Source of the DNA: Eumeta japonica
Taxonomy: Eukaryota > Arthropoda > Insecta > Lepidoptera > Psychidae
Direction of reading: 5' to 3'
DNA length: 64,000 nucleotides
Assembly (NCBI GenBank): GCA_005406025.1
Contig: BGZK01001275.1
Location: 1-64,000 of the forward strand
In this document: positions 22,930 to 34,349 of the stretch, piece by piece
Position numbering within the stretch: the stretch's first letter is position 1
How the letters are laid out: the number at the start of each line of letters is the position of its first letter
Translations under genes and position numbers: made by a program
The notes under the pieces: generated by a model
Told to the model about the DNA's origin: nothing
Databases searched by the model: none
Seen by the model: only the letters and a program-made list of their open reading frames with translations

Positions 22930-23640
22930 GTATGTGAAACCAAAAAAAGTGCGATGGCTAGTCCAGCTTACAACTCTAACATCATTCGGCGTGATGTCCG
23001 TCAGGGTTCTATACTACGTCCACTTTTATTTGTAATATACTGAGAAGATTTGAATGCAATGATAAAACACTGCAAAGTTCTTAATACGTCGATGACGTTC
23101 AAATATATATTTCCGAAACATTTAACAGAATGTTACATTGATTAAAAATGCTCAATTATTTTTGAGGGATTAGCCGAGTTATCGCTGTTAGAAACGCAGT
23201 ATTATTGAATCCCCGATAAGTTTAAGTCTAGAATGCCTGGCATAAAAACTTAGTTTCGTAATATCGAAAGCAAATCTCCAATGCTAGCGTTTTAGGCCAA
23301 AGCATTAGTCAACATGTTATGAAGATAAAAGTCGAGGAATAATATTAGATAGCCATTTGTATTTCCAAAGCTATGTAGAAAATTTTATTGAGACCTATTT
23401 CGATAAAATCAGAATGTTGTATAAAATAAGGAATTCATCGAATGAAGAGTGAGAATTTCTGAGTCGCTCGTGTATGTCACCTCGATTTGATTATGCAGAC
23501 CTCGTCTGTGAGTCCCAAATCCCAAAACCAGTCTTTCAATGCCAATTGCAGGCTCATATTTGATGTCTCTCCAAGAAATCGTTGTACACCGATGTCCGAG
23601 TAAAGCGTCAATTCTCAACATGGAGTCTTGAAGGCAACGG
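22930..23640 (+). pseudogene. Non-LTR retrotransposon RT relic (jockey/CR1-like)
   Basis: The translation, across frameshifts, gives the C-terminal half of a reverse transcriptase: RRDVRQGSILRPLLFVIY (22990 on), then YVDDVQIYISET with the catalytic box at 23085-23096 (YADD in most relatives, YVDD here), a thumb-like stretch, and the late motif 'RFDYADLV' with VPNPKTSLS... at about 23480-23560. Both catalytic aspartates of the box remain, but in-frame stops occur throughout and the endonuclease is missing, so this is a 5'-truncated dead copy. The order and wording fit jockey/CR1-type elements and differ from the element at 5695-7870. Confidence 0.8.
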
Positions 23641-24891
23641 GCATTTGGTTTGTTTAATATAGGATATTGTTAAGTTTAAAAACCGGTACTTTCTATTTTT
23701 CAAATTGAAACGACCCCTTTTTATACATATAGCCCAGATATTAACGGCGTCCTCTATACAACGGCATCTAATTGCACGCGCATTGAAAAAGAAAGATTTT
23801 TAATCTTCCAGAATGTAATCTTATAGTATATCCTAAATAAGATATTTTTTCAAAATTATGATAATCAAACGTCATTCGAGATTTCTTACTTAGAATTATG
23901 ATAATAGAGCCTTATGATGATACTTAAGCATCTTAAAATAAATATAAAAAGAGGAATCGATTCGCATCTAGTATAAGACTTGATAAAAAAACTAATAGTC
24001 TGCATGTGTTAATCATTTTAATTGATATTTTGTACATTAATATTAATAACTAGTTAAAACTCTCGGTATTTAAGTACAATATTTGTCGGCTTAAGTGTAG
24101 TATCGAAACCACAGAAAACTATATATATTTAAATAAACTACCCATTAATTCTATTTAACGCGAACGACATGACTCATCTGTATTCGGTGGACAATCCAAT
24201 TTTTATGTGACGTTATATTTACTATATAACATTACGTTTTGAACTTACAAGAACGTTTATTAGCGGCATAATGCGAATTCTATAAAATTCAAGTATTTCA
24301 TTTAAAGTAAATGGTTTACATAGATAAATATTCTGTGAAGACCGCGCATCATTTTAAGACTTAGGAATAGTTATTTAGGTAATGTTTCTTTAGTTTAAAA
24401 AGTAAAATCTTTGTTGATGATACTTTCATTTGGAGTACTTCGTATACAACTTAAGATTGACACATTCGGCATCAAAAACTGATAAAAGTCATTTAAGTCA
24501 TTTATTTAACGGTCTATAGTTTTCGAGTAGATGGATATCGACCAAATATGTTATGAATATAGCCTCTACACATTTGTTGTTTGATGCTCTTATAATATGT
24601 ACTCTAGGCATAAAATGAAATTTCTAGATTTTTCCCATTCTAAACATGATCTTATAATCTGGGTAATCTTATTGACGTGCTTTCAGATACGTTTTTCGGT
24701 AGAATTAATTAGGTAAGTATTGTTATTAATGAATAACATATTTGATGAGTTTTTTCCCAGGAATTTTGAAATAAAAGAAAATGCATATTAGATGACTGAA
24801 ATAAATTATCTAACTGCATGATAGTTTGTGTAGGTATATTTATCTTATCCTATTTTTTGTAAAAGTTTATTTAACCAATGTACCATTTCGC
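23641..24891. other. A+T-rich sequence, nothing identified
   Basis: The first part may be the 3' end of the RT relic. No further feature can be supported. Confidence 0.45.
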
Positions 24892-25126
24892 AATACACTG
24901 AAAAAAAAAATTCTATACAAATACGAATTTGGTTTGGTAAAATATATTTTTTTGTAATAACTGAGTAATGCGTTGTGTTAACAAATGATGTGTATATTTT
25001 AACCAATCGGATTAATCGGACTAATATACAGTTTAGTTAAGACAACCAAAATGTAGACTCACTCAAAATGAACACTGCAAATTCATTACGTTATTCAAAT
25101 TTACGCTATTTTTTTTTCTGTGTATT
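24892..25126. mobile_element. Candidate 235-bp MITE with AATACACTGAAAAA ends
   Basis: The left end AATACACTGAAAAAAAAAA (24892-24910) and right end TTTTTTTTTCTGTGTATT (25109-25126) are reverse complements apart from one substitution and one A. Part of the match is poly-A against poly-T, which lowers its weight, but the outer AATACAC.G is informative. The interior is A+T-rich and non-coding. No target duplication seen. Confidence 0.45.
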
Positions 25127-25462
25127 CCGTTAATTAATTAACATTTGTAGCAATAAATTAATGCCTCAAATTACTGGAACCACACCCTCATAACATACCC
25201 ACACAAAACGTTAGTAGCTATCACGTAAACGCGTCATTGTTAATCTATTTCAGTTTACACTTTCTATATGTAAACTAAAATTAGCAAAAATTAATCCAAA
25301 CCTCTCCTTCCTTTTTCGTAGATTAGCCGTAAGGACTTTATTATTACATTTTTATGAATATGGCGCATGTTCATTTTACCCCAATTACGAAACTAAAAAG
25401 CGATCACCAAAACATGTTTTTGGGAAAATATTGAAGAATCTGAGTATCAATACGGTCTGCTA
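25127..25462. other. A+T-rich spacer, nothing identified
   Basis: No feature that I can support. Confidence 0.4.
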
Positions 25463-25609
25463 TCATCCTTCTATAACAGCATTGAGCTCGATCCATTCGA
25501 CAAGGCCAAGGATATTCCCCGGTCGTACGCCCTCGCGCCGACTCCGGTCGTCAACTTCGTTCGAACCGGGGGACAAGCAGACACGAATCCCCGTCACGAC
25601 GTATAATTT
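25463..25609 (-). other. Isolated GC-rich open segment, possible coding relic
   Basis: A GC-rich island of about 120 bp in A+T-rich surroundings is open for about 47 codons on the minus strand, between stops at 25610-25612 and 25463-25465. It contains SPGSNEVDDRSRREGVRPG followed by NILGLVEWIELNAVIEG, which looks like genuine protein. I do not recognise the family with certainty. No AG acceptor or GT donor pair fits cleanly, so I treat it as a processed or transposon-derived relic rather than an exon. Confidence 0.35.
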
Positions 25610-27079
25610 TCATATTCATAGGTGTATAATTTTTAAATACGCGAAAATACACTAGTGATGAATATCGATGAGACAAGAGTCAGTTCGCAGCAAGTGGATA
25701 TATATGGCTTCGATTCCAGCTACTTGCCGTTTATTATTACAAAGCGGCCATATATACACCACTCATATTCGTGTGTGCATAGACCGTCGGTGAAGATTTT
25801 CGCGAGTCGATAATTTATTTTCCAAACACGTACGTTTCCACAAATTTATCTCTGTTGATAATCATTAAAAACACAAAGGACAAACATAGACTGGAGTCTA
25901 AAACATTGATTACAAATACTAAGAAAATTATGTTTTAGGTCGTTCTAAGTATAAATAAAATAAATTCCCTTGTAAGTAGGTACTGTAGCCGCATTTACCT
26001 AGTAGCATTATACTCCAATACTATCATTAAATTTATATAGTCATTTAGACGATCGTGCATGATGAATGCATTCGGAAAAACCTTATAAAAACTGGCCAAA
26101 TGCCAACGGTAATATTATTGCTGATCTGCGTCGAGACATTGTTTATTGTTTCGACTACGTCATATAAATTAATAGTATTTTTCATTTAACTATCTGCTTG
26201 TATGCCATTAACCGATACGTATAACCAGTTCATGTAACTTCCTGTTCATAACGTAAAGAAATTACGAATGTCACTACGTCACGAAGAACCAAAGATACAG
26301 AAAGGGTCGCGTTTAGCTTTTTTGCGGATTTTCCTCAATTTTTTATAGACCTGACTAAATTCCTTATTACGTTTAGTATAACATTATAAGTGAATATAAA
26401 ATAAAATCCTTGAAATTTAATTTGTACAGGTACAATTTAAAACCATTCTAAGGAACGCCGTAATTTGTAGTTTTTTTTTTATTTAAATGTAAATTTTACA
26501 CAAGGCTCCAACACTTTAAAAACAACTTTAGCGAACGGCTACGTAAGCATTAGAGGTTCATTAGCAATGTTCGACGACATCTCGTGTGACAGTATTCAAA
26601 TTGAAAAAAATACCCAAGGACAAATATGGCATTTGTTTATTGAACGATTCCGGTTGGCCATTGATTTGTTGATAGTTGTTGATAAATATGCGTTTCAGTA
26701 ACTTTTAACACGTCGTACTACGCTATCTACATATTACATGGTATCATAGATCTTTGGCTCTACGTTAGCCAACTACGGTTAACCTACAGGCGATCTGTAA
26801 CGCAAGGGACGAATTATAATTTCGAATATCAATAAATACTCGTTTTAGCGTTAAAGGAAGGCATTGTAATGACATTAAAAACCTTATGAAGACCATAATT
26901 ACACGTGTAGAAGTAACTACCATTTGTCTGATCATCAACAGGCCGTCAGCACTTCAAACTTTACATCTGTAATATAGCAACAAATCGGGATAAGTTACAC
27001 CTTAACCTTAGTTAAACGCCAGTTAAAAGGGTTGTCTTGAAGTGTAGAGTTATCGGATACGATCTCAATCACGGCGGAT
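25610..27079. other. A+T-rich sequence, nothing identified
   Basis: No domain, repeat or RNA signal that I can support. Confidence 0.45.
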
Positions 27080-27240
27080 TCACCGATGAGTTATCAACCG
27101 ACTTTAATTTAGACCTCCAGCCGTGTACATACCTCGGAGTGTACGTCGACCGTTGCTACCAGACGTTGTCGCGGCGCAGGCGACGACGGTCGCTGACGGT
27201 CTCGGCCCGCATTGTTCCCACGTGACAGATATGAAGTCTT
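27080..27240. other. Small GC-rich island
   Basis: About 150 bp rich in CG dinucleotides (GTTGTCGCGGCGCAGGCGAC, GTCTCGGCCCGC) with the E-box CACGTG at about 27219-27224. Anonymous frames cross it on both strands. It could be a regulatory element or a relic of GC-rich coding DNA. Confidence 0.3.
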
Positions 27241-28618
27241 ATATCCTCGATATGAAGTAAAGAAGGCTCGTGGCGGTTATGCTTCAGCAGCGGGGTGATT
27301 GAAACTTTGCACAACAAACAATTCTTAACAGTAAACGTAGTCAATTTTAAAATGATAGAAACCGTTTTTAATCTTAAATAAAAATTTTGAACCTCAATTT
27401 GAAAAGAAAAAATTTCCCGTTTTTCATTCTTCACAAGAGCCGTTCTTATATGACCAAATATGTTAATGACCAAATAAACCACTATATTTACAGATTTATT
27501 ATTCATATGCAGATTCTATACATCAATTTTAATAACTTGCTTTAGCATTTCCCATTATCGTGATATAATAGCTATCTAAAAATTATAAAAATGAACTATG
27601 TACCTTCAAATTTTATGTAGGATTCGGCGGCACGAAACCTATATTGTCGCCGAGGACGATGAAGTAGTCATTCGGTTAAGTCGTGTTGGATCGTATAAAT
27701 AATTTAAGAATCAGGTGAATTAGAAGTTGTATACAACTAACGTATAGCCACGATATTGCTATGCTCGACTTAGAACTAGAATAGATTTTCGGCCTCTCCG
27801 ATTACAGATAGATTCCGGTACTACTCCACTAATTATTCACCAAATGATAGAAACAGTTAAAATGGTGATGGACGACTACGTCTTAATACCTGTTTAAAAA
27901 AAAAAAACATGTCTAATCTTCTAATTAGTTTTTCCTGAAGTCGATACATGCTTGAACAGAATGTAAAAATTGTTTGCTCGCGCCGCGAATACTGCGGTAA
28001 AAGCAACTGAAATATATGATGAATACTTGAAAAATATAAACGATATTGTGAGTCTCAATACATTGCTATAAGTATTTTTTTTATATGTGTATAAACAGTC
28101 CCCGTGGCTGGTCGACACGGCCCTTATGCATCTTTGGCATTCTTAGAATCAGTTTCATACTTTGTTCAATCTTATTCATCTGTCACATACTTGATATTAG
28201 GTTATATTTTATTATACTGTTTTATATTTTTGTTTTTGTAATCTAATGTACATTATCTTTACAAATATTCATGTTTATTTGCATTTTAATATCATAATAA
28301 TTCATGTTATTTATTTTGATATATTTTCCCTATCATCACTGTATTATAAATGTTTAGTTTATTATCCATTAATTTATATTAAGAAATCAAACACGGCTTT
28401 ACAATTCAGTAACCATTTAACTTCTCAATTCCACCTAGGTTATATTGTATTTAGTTATTTTTACTTAAACGCGTTTTAGTTTTTCTTTTTACTTTTAACA
28501 AAAACTTATGTTTGAAACAAACTCTTACTTATGCTTTTCGTATGTTAATGTTTCTGTAGGTTAGATACTCCGCATTAGCTCGACTACGCGCGAATTTCAT
28601 GTCATCACATTTAATTAC
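27241..28618. other. A+T-rich sequence, nothing identified
   Basis: No supportable gene. The last 120 bp are the left flank of the piggyBac element. Confidence 0.45.
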
Positions 28619-28622
28619 TTAA

Positions 28623-28638
28623 CCCTAGATTCATAACC
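28623..28638 (+). repeat. piggyBac left terminal inverted repeat
   Basis: CCCTAGATTCATAACC, immediately inside TTAA. Identical in reverse complement to the other terminus. The CCCT start is typical of the superfamily. Confidence 0.95.
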
Positions 28639-28656
28639 TTATCTAAGAGGAACATT

Positions 28657-28683
28657 ATTCATAAACATTCATCTCACAGACGA
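28657..28683 (+). repeat. piggyBac subterminal direct repeat, left copy
   Basis: A 27-bp sequence beginning ATTCATAAACATTC and ending CACAGACGA. It matches 30789-30815 at 24 of 27 positions in the same orientation. It shares ATTCATAA with the terminal repeat and may be an extra transposase-binding site (inference). Confidence 0.8.
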
Positions 28684-28802
28684 CTAAATTTAAGTGACGG
28701 GTTTTGGAGTACTTGTAAATAAAATAAATAAAATAAGTATGGCACTTTTTAATATGTAATATTAGGTTACAAAAAAAAATAGTAAATTAATTAAAATTAA
28801 AT

Positions 28803-30602
28803 TTAATCGGCACATTCCACACACATGAGGCCGCGATGGTCCATACACATATACTTTTTGCATTGCTTGCATTGGAACCTTGTCATACGCCGTTTTTTAT
28901 AGTCACAATAACCACAAACCTTTTTTTGAGTACCACTTGAACTAGGCGTGTCAATGGCGTTTCACCTAAAACTTCGGCGATTTTCCTTTTTAGGCATCTC
29001 TTCAAAGTTGGCATTGCGTGTCTTTTACGTAACCACGGTTCGGTCAACTTCTCCGATACATTCTTCACGAAACATCGTCTGCTTGTTGGTTTTCGCCCTA
29101 GTTTGACATTATTATGCACATATATTACATATGAGTTTATGATTGCCATGTTGAGTATGCCATAGAAATAGCATAAAGGCCATCTTTGCGTTTTTCTACT
29201 ACAAGACATACTTCCACACATTTGGTCGAACGTATCCACAGCGCCTTTCGTGGAATTGTAAAACTCGATAATTTCCGGTTTACCAGAAGCTGCAATAGTA
29301 CCATTACTATGTGTGGTAGAAAGTAAGAGAACGTTCTTGTTATTTTTAGGTTTGTAAGATACTAACGTACACTGCCTGTCATAACAAAAGACGGATGAAC
29401 CTATTGGTCTTTCTTTGATCTGAAGCAACTCAGGCGGTATTTCGCGTTTATTTGCTCGAAGAGTTCCTACTATTGTGCATTTATATGGTGCCTGTAGCAA
29501 CTCTAGGGCCAAAGGGACTGAGGTAAACCAATTGTCCATGGTGACGTTGCGGTTGCTACCCCATAAATTTTCAGTCAAAGTCTTGACATAGTAAGATCCG
29601 AGTGAATCACCGTTCGTTTCAGTTTTTCCAACATACGGCATGGCGTTTAGCATGTAATTTGTTTTAGAGTCACATAGCATCAATATTTTTAGACCATACT
29701 TATTAGGTTTTGACGGAATATACATCCTAAATGGACACCGGCCTCTGAAACCCAACAGTTGATCATCTATAGTAAGATAACTTCCAGCTTTGTAACTATC
29801 CCTGCATATCTGAATGAACACTTCCCACCATTCTCTGATAGGCGCGAATTTGTCTTGAGCTTTACGTTCATCTCTGGTTGATTTATCATCAAATCTCAAG
29901 CAGTTTAGTAAAAAGTCAAATCGTTCACGCGACATTACTGATATATAGCGAGTTCCACTGAAAACAGGATCAAATAGCTCTAAGCTCGTGAGATGATTGT
30001 CTTTTTTTGCAGCGGATAATAAAAGCAAGCCAAACAAAGCGGTCAATTCTTCTTCGCATGTAGGAGCAATAGTGGCAGTTTTATCTTTATATTTCGTACT
30101 TTTATCTCAATTTCTTCATTTGTATGTGTAAGAATCTTACGAAGCATATCAGCAGTTATAAAGTTAGTAAAGCAATCGACTGGTTCTGTAATATCCTTTG
30201 CGTTATTAGCTGTACCCTGAATTACATGCACGATATTCCTAGCTAGGGTTCTTGTAGTTGAAGATTCAAAAGGCATTGAAGACCATTTATGACCATTTTT
30301 CCCTCTTAAATTACGAGCTGATGGAATAATAATACGTCGCGAATGTGTAGAAATGCTAGAAGTACCTGGAATTTCTTCTGTTTCGGAATCAGAAGACAAA
30401 ATGACTCCGCTTCGGCGATGGTGCTGTGGTAATCTGATTGGTTGAATGTCGTGATCACTGTCGGAATCTGTCGGGACCATGTCATCTAATTCCACATGAT
30501 CTTCGACATCACTCAAGTCTACATCCTTTGCTGACTGGCAAAATCATCATCACCAGAATCAGTTAAACGATTCAAATAGTCCTCAATTTGCTGTTCATCC
30601 AT
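28803..30602 (-). pseudogene. piggyBac transposase, full length but frameshifted
   Basis: The enzyme would excise and insert the element at TTAA without leaving footprints. The gene runs from ATG at 30602-30600 (MDEQQIEDYL, acidic N-terminus) to TAA at 28805-28803, about 600 codons, matching the 594-residue founder enzyme. The core holds LTIDDQLLGFRGRCPFRMYI, TMDNWFTSVPLA and TKGAVDTFDQMC. The catalytic DDD triad lies at residues 94, 171 and 271 of the open frame 30046-28883, and the spacing (77 and 100) equals that of known piggyBac transposases to within one residue. The C-terminus has the CxxC...CxxC...C...H...CxxC zinc-binding domain (about 28800-28915). Frame is lost at three places, about 30525-30550, 30091-30100 and 28945-28960, so the gene is dead although no segment is missing. 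RGKNGHKW, SRKTQRWP and KRHAMPTLKR are further family words. Confidence 0.95.
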
Positions 30603-30788
30603 TCTGAAATAAAATAAAAAAAATGATGTAAAATACACACAATAATACACTATGAACATAATAATAAATTGTTAGTATAAATAATAACTCATATAGAATA
30701 ATATCATATACTTACTTTTACTCTGTATCCAGAACTCGTCAAAAACAATGGTTTCAAAATAACTTGCAGTCTTTCCAAAAATATCACT

Positions 30789-30815
30789 ATTCATAAGCAT
30801 TCGTCTCTCAGACGA
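30789..30815 (+). repeat. piggyBac subterminal direct repeat, right copy
   Basis: Begins ATTCATAAGCATTC and ends TCAGACGA. It contains the small palindrome TCGTCTCTCAGACGA. It lies in the same orientation as the left copy, so the two termini present it in opposite senses, an asymmetry that could distinguish the ends. Confidence 0.8.
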
Positions 30816-30978
30816 GCAAAGGTCAATAACGCGTGCACAAGACGTCACTGCGAGGCAAGCGCACCCGCGTTACTAATGGTCAAGTGTTCTAGGAAGGTAC
30901 TCAAAATATCATTATTCTATCTCTTTCACTCGAGACACTAGAAACAAATTTACGTTTTGCCCGGTCTGTGGGACGAAT

Positions 30979-30994
30979 GGTTATGAATCTAGGG
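30979..30994 (+). repeat. piggyBac right terminal inverted repeat
   Basis: GGTTATGAATCTAGGG, followed directly by TTAA. Perfect reverse complement of the left terminus. Confidence 0.95.
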
Positions 30995-30998
30995 TTAA

Positions 30999-31429
30999 TG
31001 ACCGATCCAGTATCGGGCGCCTGAATATACGACGTATCCCGGCTAAAGACGCGGAGTGGACCTTTCAATTTTATTACTGCAGTAACCAATGAAATCCATA
31101 ACGCCTTGTTCCGTAATAAATCGATTCTATAAAATTTAAAATACTCGAAATTCTTCTTCACGAATTAAAAGAGAAGAATTCAAGAATTAAAAGAAAAAAA
31201 GATTTTAATAATTGACTGCTTTGTGCTTTATGATTTTATTCTACATCTGGGACATTAATTGGGAGAAAATGTGTACGTTCTTTCCACATTTGAGATAGTG
31301 ATTTGAAAACGCTTGGAATTTTCATATTTTTTGTCAGAGCATGTCACACAAATTATAATTGTTTGACATGCATCAGCTCAGAATTTTGTACCACTAGCAT
31401 AATCTTTGACTAACAACCTACGAAGCCTT
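30999..31429. other. Right flank of piggyBac, nothing identified
   Basis: A short GC-richer patch (about 31003-31060) follows the TTAA, then A+T-rich DNA. A minus-strand frame at 30901-31161 crosses the transposon end and is therefore not a gene. Confidence 0.4.
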
Positions 31430-32290
31430 GGTTATGGATATCAACCAGATTGTGACGAAGTACATATTATCTATGAAATAGTTGAGTGGTTTAGTATTAA
31501 TAATCTTCTTCTTAGTGAAAGGAAAACAAAACTTGTTAAATTTTCCTTTCCAACTCTAAATTGATCGACGTAATTGTATGGTAGCAACGAGGTACAGGAT
31601 ATTGTGGACACGGCCTTATTTATTGGTCTCATTTGAGATGCTAAGTTACGTTGAAATCCTCATATTACGAGATCAGCTAAAAGGCTTGGTTCAACAGCAT
31701 ATGCAGTCAAAAGAATTCAACGACTTACAGATTAAAGCACCGCGAGACTAGTTTATTTCAGTTTTTTTCATAGTTTCATGACCTATGGAATTTTGTTATG
31801 GAGTGACGCAGCCGATATTAACATAATTTTTGAGCTGCAGAAGTGAGCTGTTTATGATATGAGACCAATGGCATCTCGGAGAAAAAATTAAGGAAATTAT
31901 TGTCCTAACTTTCCCGTCACAATACACATTTAATCACAACACTAGATATAAGAACGATCTTACTGTTCATAAAACCCGATTCAGTAAAATGAACAAATTA
32001 TTCAAGAGGCAATAAATGCCCTTATATTATAGGATCCCAGCTGAAATTAAAAAAATACCATTTTGTAAATTTAAACGTTTCGTTAAAATAAACTAATACG
32101 GCCAAGGCTATTGTACCGTATTTCAATATGATAATGAAAAAAACCCCTTAGGATTGAACTGCTCGGCTATCAGGTTGTTTTATGTTATTTATAAGTGATG
32201 TGCTAATTTTATTCGTTATTCAGTATTTTTTGTCCATAGGCAAAAAGGCAATCCTTGAATTTCTTGCCCATTCTTCTCAAGGTGAAGCAG
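31430..32290 (+). pseudogene. Non-LTR retrotransposon RT C-terminal relic (jockey/CR1-like)
   Basis: Across several frameshifts the plus strand encodes the region after the RT catalytic box. NNLLLSERKTKLVKFS lies at about 31500-31550, a 'DTxLFLGL' block at about 31610, then KRIQRLTD with RLVYFSFFHSFMTYGILLW at about 31710-31805, AADINIIFELQK at about 31810-31850 and a final RIPAEIKKIPFCKFKRFVK at about 32035-32085. These are the usual thumb and C-terminal words of jockey/CR1 elements. The endonuclease and catalytic RT motifs are absent, as in a 5'-truncated insertion, and stops make it inactive. Confidence 0.8.
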
Positions 32291-32456
32291 CATTTGGAAT
32301 AAATGGTAATGACGAAAAGAATTAATTAATGACGTATTTCAAGTGTAATTCCATTACCTACAAAATAAAGATATTTTTTATTTAATTTGATTAGAATTCA
32401 CGGTTCTGGGTACTGTTACATTTTTACATAATTATATTTAGACATCTGTATGTGTC

Positions 32457-32478
32457 TATATATATATATATATATATA
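32457..32478. repeat. (TA)n microsatellite
   Basis: Eleven TA units directly upstream of mariner relic A. Confidence 0.9.
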
Positions 32479-33436
32479 AACTCCTGAAGCATATGTATTT
32501 TCTGCCTCATTTCGTCAAGTCGAAAATCAGCATAATTTATCAAAAATTGCGTCATGAGAATAAATACAATAGTTAGATTTTTATGAAATCTACTAAAAAG
32601 TAAAAATGGGGACCGCCATTTTTCTATAGTTTTTTTGTCTATCAAAATGAATGAATCTAACGTAGAAATTCGATACATTTTGAAGTATTATTAAAAAAGA
32701 GGGGAAAATGTGACATAATCCGCGAAAAATTTTTGAAATTTATGGATCTAATGTAGTGTCAAAAAGAGTAGCACAAAACTGGTTTAAGCATTTACAGTCC
32801 GGCAATTTTGATGTCAAAGATGAATCTCGTTCTGGCCGACCTGTTACGAGATAAACTCCATGTCATAGCTGAAGGATCGACAGCTAAATAGTTTTGATCT
32901 ATTTGAAAATGCTTGATATACAAAAAAGGTCGATACCCACAAGCTCCCGTACGAGCTCACTGAACGAAATCTAACGAATCGTGTACTATTGAAACGTAAT
33001 GAAATGTTACCGTTTTTGAAAAGATTGTACACTAGTGATGAAAAATGGATTACCTACGACAAAATCGTGTGAAAAAGATCTTAATCAATAGGCAAGCAAG
33101 CACCACAGACTATAGCGAAACCCTGATTAGCTCGTAATAAATTGATGCTTCGTGTATGATAGAATTGGAAGGGCATTATTATAAGGAGCTTTTACCGCCG
33201 GGCAAAACCATGGATTCGGATCTGTACTGCCAACAGCTGATGAGACTCAAGCAAGAAGTAGAGAAAAAACGGCCGGAATTGATTAACAGAAAGGGTGTGT
33301 GGTTTTTCACCACGATAATGCCAGACCACATAAATCCTTAACCACTTAGCAAATAATGAGAGAGTTTGTTTGGGAAATATTAATGCATCCACCATATAGC
33401 CCTGACATACAAAAATACGAAAAAACTCTCCCCGAT
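32479..33436 (+). pseudogene. mariner relic A, most of the transposase
   Basis: A DNA transposon relic. The 5' non-coding part (32479-32646) leads to ATG at 32647 (MNESNVEIR), then RVAQNWFKHLQSGNFDVKDE and SRSGRP, the helix-turn-helix end of mariner transposases. The first catalytic aspartate is in LYTSDEKWITYD (about 33025-33063). YYKELLPPGKTMDSDLYCQQ and RLKQEVEKKRPELINRKGV follow at 33177-33297. A two-base insertion then shifts the frame so that the second-aspartate motif HHDNARPH (about 33308-33332) is read in another frame. At HPPYSPD (about 33387-33405) the sequence jumps to a terminal AAATACGAAAAAACTCTCCCC (33412-33432), so the third aspartate and C-terminus are deleted. Stops also interrupt the N-terminal half. 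Confidence 0.88.
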
Positions 33437-34294
33437 CTTATATAATATGTAAAATACGTTTTATACATACGTGCGAAACTACTGACAATACAATAAAATC
33501 GATGACAATACAGTAACTACCTTGACCTGCTACTAGCGTTGGGAATATTTACATATCGCGAGCTCCTCCATTTCGATTGGTAGACTTCTATATTTCGGGC
33601 ACGCTAGGTTCCTAATTTTCATGACCACGGCATAATGTCATGACCTTGCTCAGTTGCTTTCAGTTCACCAGTTACTCTAGTCAGTAAGGTTAACACGTCG
33701 TGTAACTCTTAAACAGAAAATAGTAAAACGTGTGCTTTGGTTTATTTTGATGGTCAAGGGGAGGTCATGCTGAGGACTGAATGTCAGTACAGTGTATATA
33801 ACTAGTTAGAAGACTAAACCGGAGTACGTCAATACTAAATATACCGCATGTTAACAAAATATCGTAGCCAGAAGTTGCAAGACATATTTTTCGTCACTCG
33901 TATAGATTCGCAAGAAGTCTTAATTGTATGAACTCTTTATGGTTTCTTCTTCTTTGGTGTGTGTCAATAAATTTTTCAACAAAAGCTAATTATGTAAGTC
34001 GCATTTCGTGCTTATTACAAAATTTAGGCAGTCCTGTATTACGCCCACTTTGTGAGTTGAAAAACGAGGAGAGGAAGGCGATCAATGTATTAAACAGCGT
34101 TTTCATCAAAGATATTTTGATCTATAACATTTAAGAGATTATATCAAAGCTATTTCGGTTTTTTCTCGTCATGTTTTACAGATTATAATAGCTACTGGTA
34201 GATGCTTTAGTTTATTAATATTTAGGTTGATGTTTTTGTCTATGTAGAATCTTGTTGTATTTTTAAATCCGTAAATGATATTAATGATATATAA

Positions 34295-34296
<2 letters not shown>
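33437..34296. other. A+T-rich sequence, possible LTR-like remnant, no gene
   Basis: The stretch 33640-33800 (with CAGTTCACCAGTTACTCTAG and AACACGTCGTGTAACTC) has the look of an LTR-retroelement terminus. I found no matching second copy, tRNA primer site or coding domain, so this is only a suggestion. Confidence 0.25.

Positions 34297-34347
<51 letters not shown>
34297..34347. repeat. (TA)n microsatellite, about 51 bp
   Basis: An uninterrupted TA tract. Unlike the arrays at 39093 and 51606, no retroposon tail precedes it. Confidence 0.95.

Positions 34348-34349
<2 letters not shown>

Larger units (their letters stand above)
28619..30998 (-). mobile_element. Complete piggyBac-superfamily DNA transposon
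   Basis: The element proper is 28623-30994 (2372 bp), flanked by TTAA on both sides (28619-28622 and 30995-30998), the invariant target of piggyBac integration. Its termini are perfect 16-bp inverted repeats. A single transposase gene fills most of it on the minus strand. Beyond the termini it carries a pair of 27-bp direct subterminal repeats. Both ends and the target duplication are intact, so the copy has not suffered deletions, but the transposase has three frameshifts. It could only move if supplied with a working enzyme from another copy. Total length is close to that of the well-known 2.5-kb piggyBac. Confidence 0.97.

Noticed and set aside
25540..25575. Possible tRNA B-box (GTTCGAACCGGGGG)
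   Set aside because: No matching A-box, acceptor stem or cloverleaf could be built around it on either strand. The same check failed for GTGTTCGAATCTTAC at 48271, which belongs to a repeat tail.
30901..31161. 86-codon minus frame next to piggyBac
   Set aside because: It spans the right terminal repeat and TTAA of the transposon, so it did not exist before insertion and has no coding evidence.
33156..33395. Two opposed frames at 33.2-33.4 kb as separate genes
   Set aside because: The plus frame is a fragment of mariner transposase relic A; the minus frame is its shadow.
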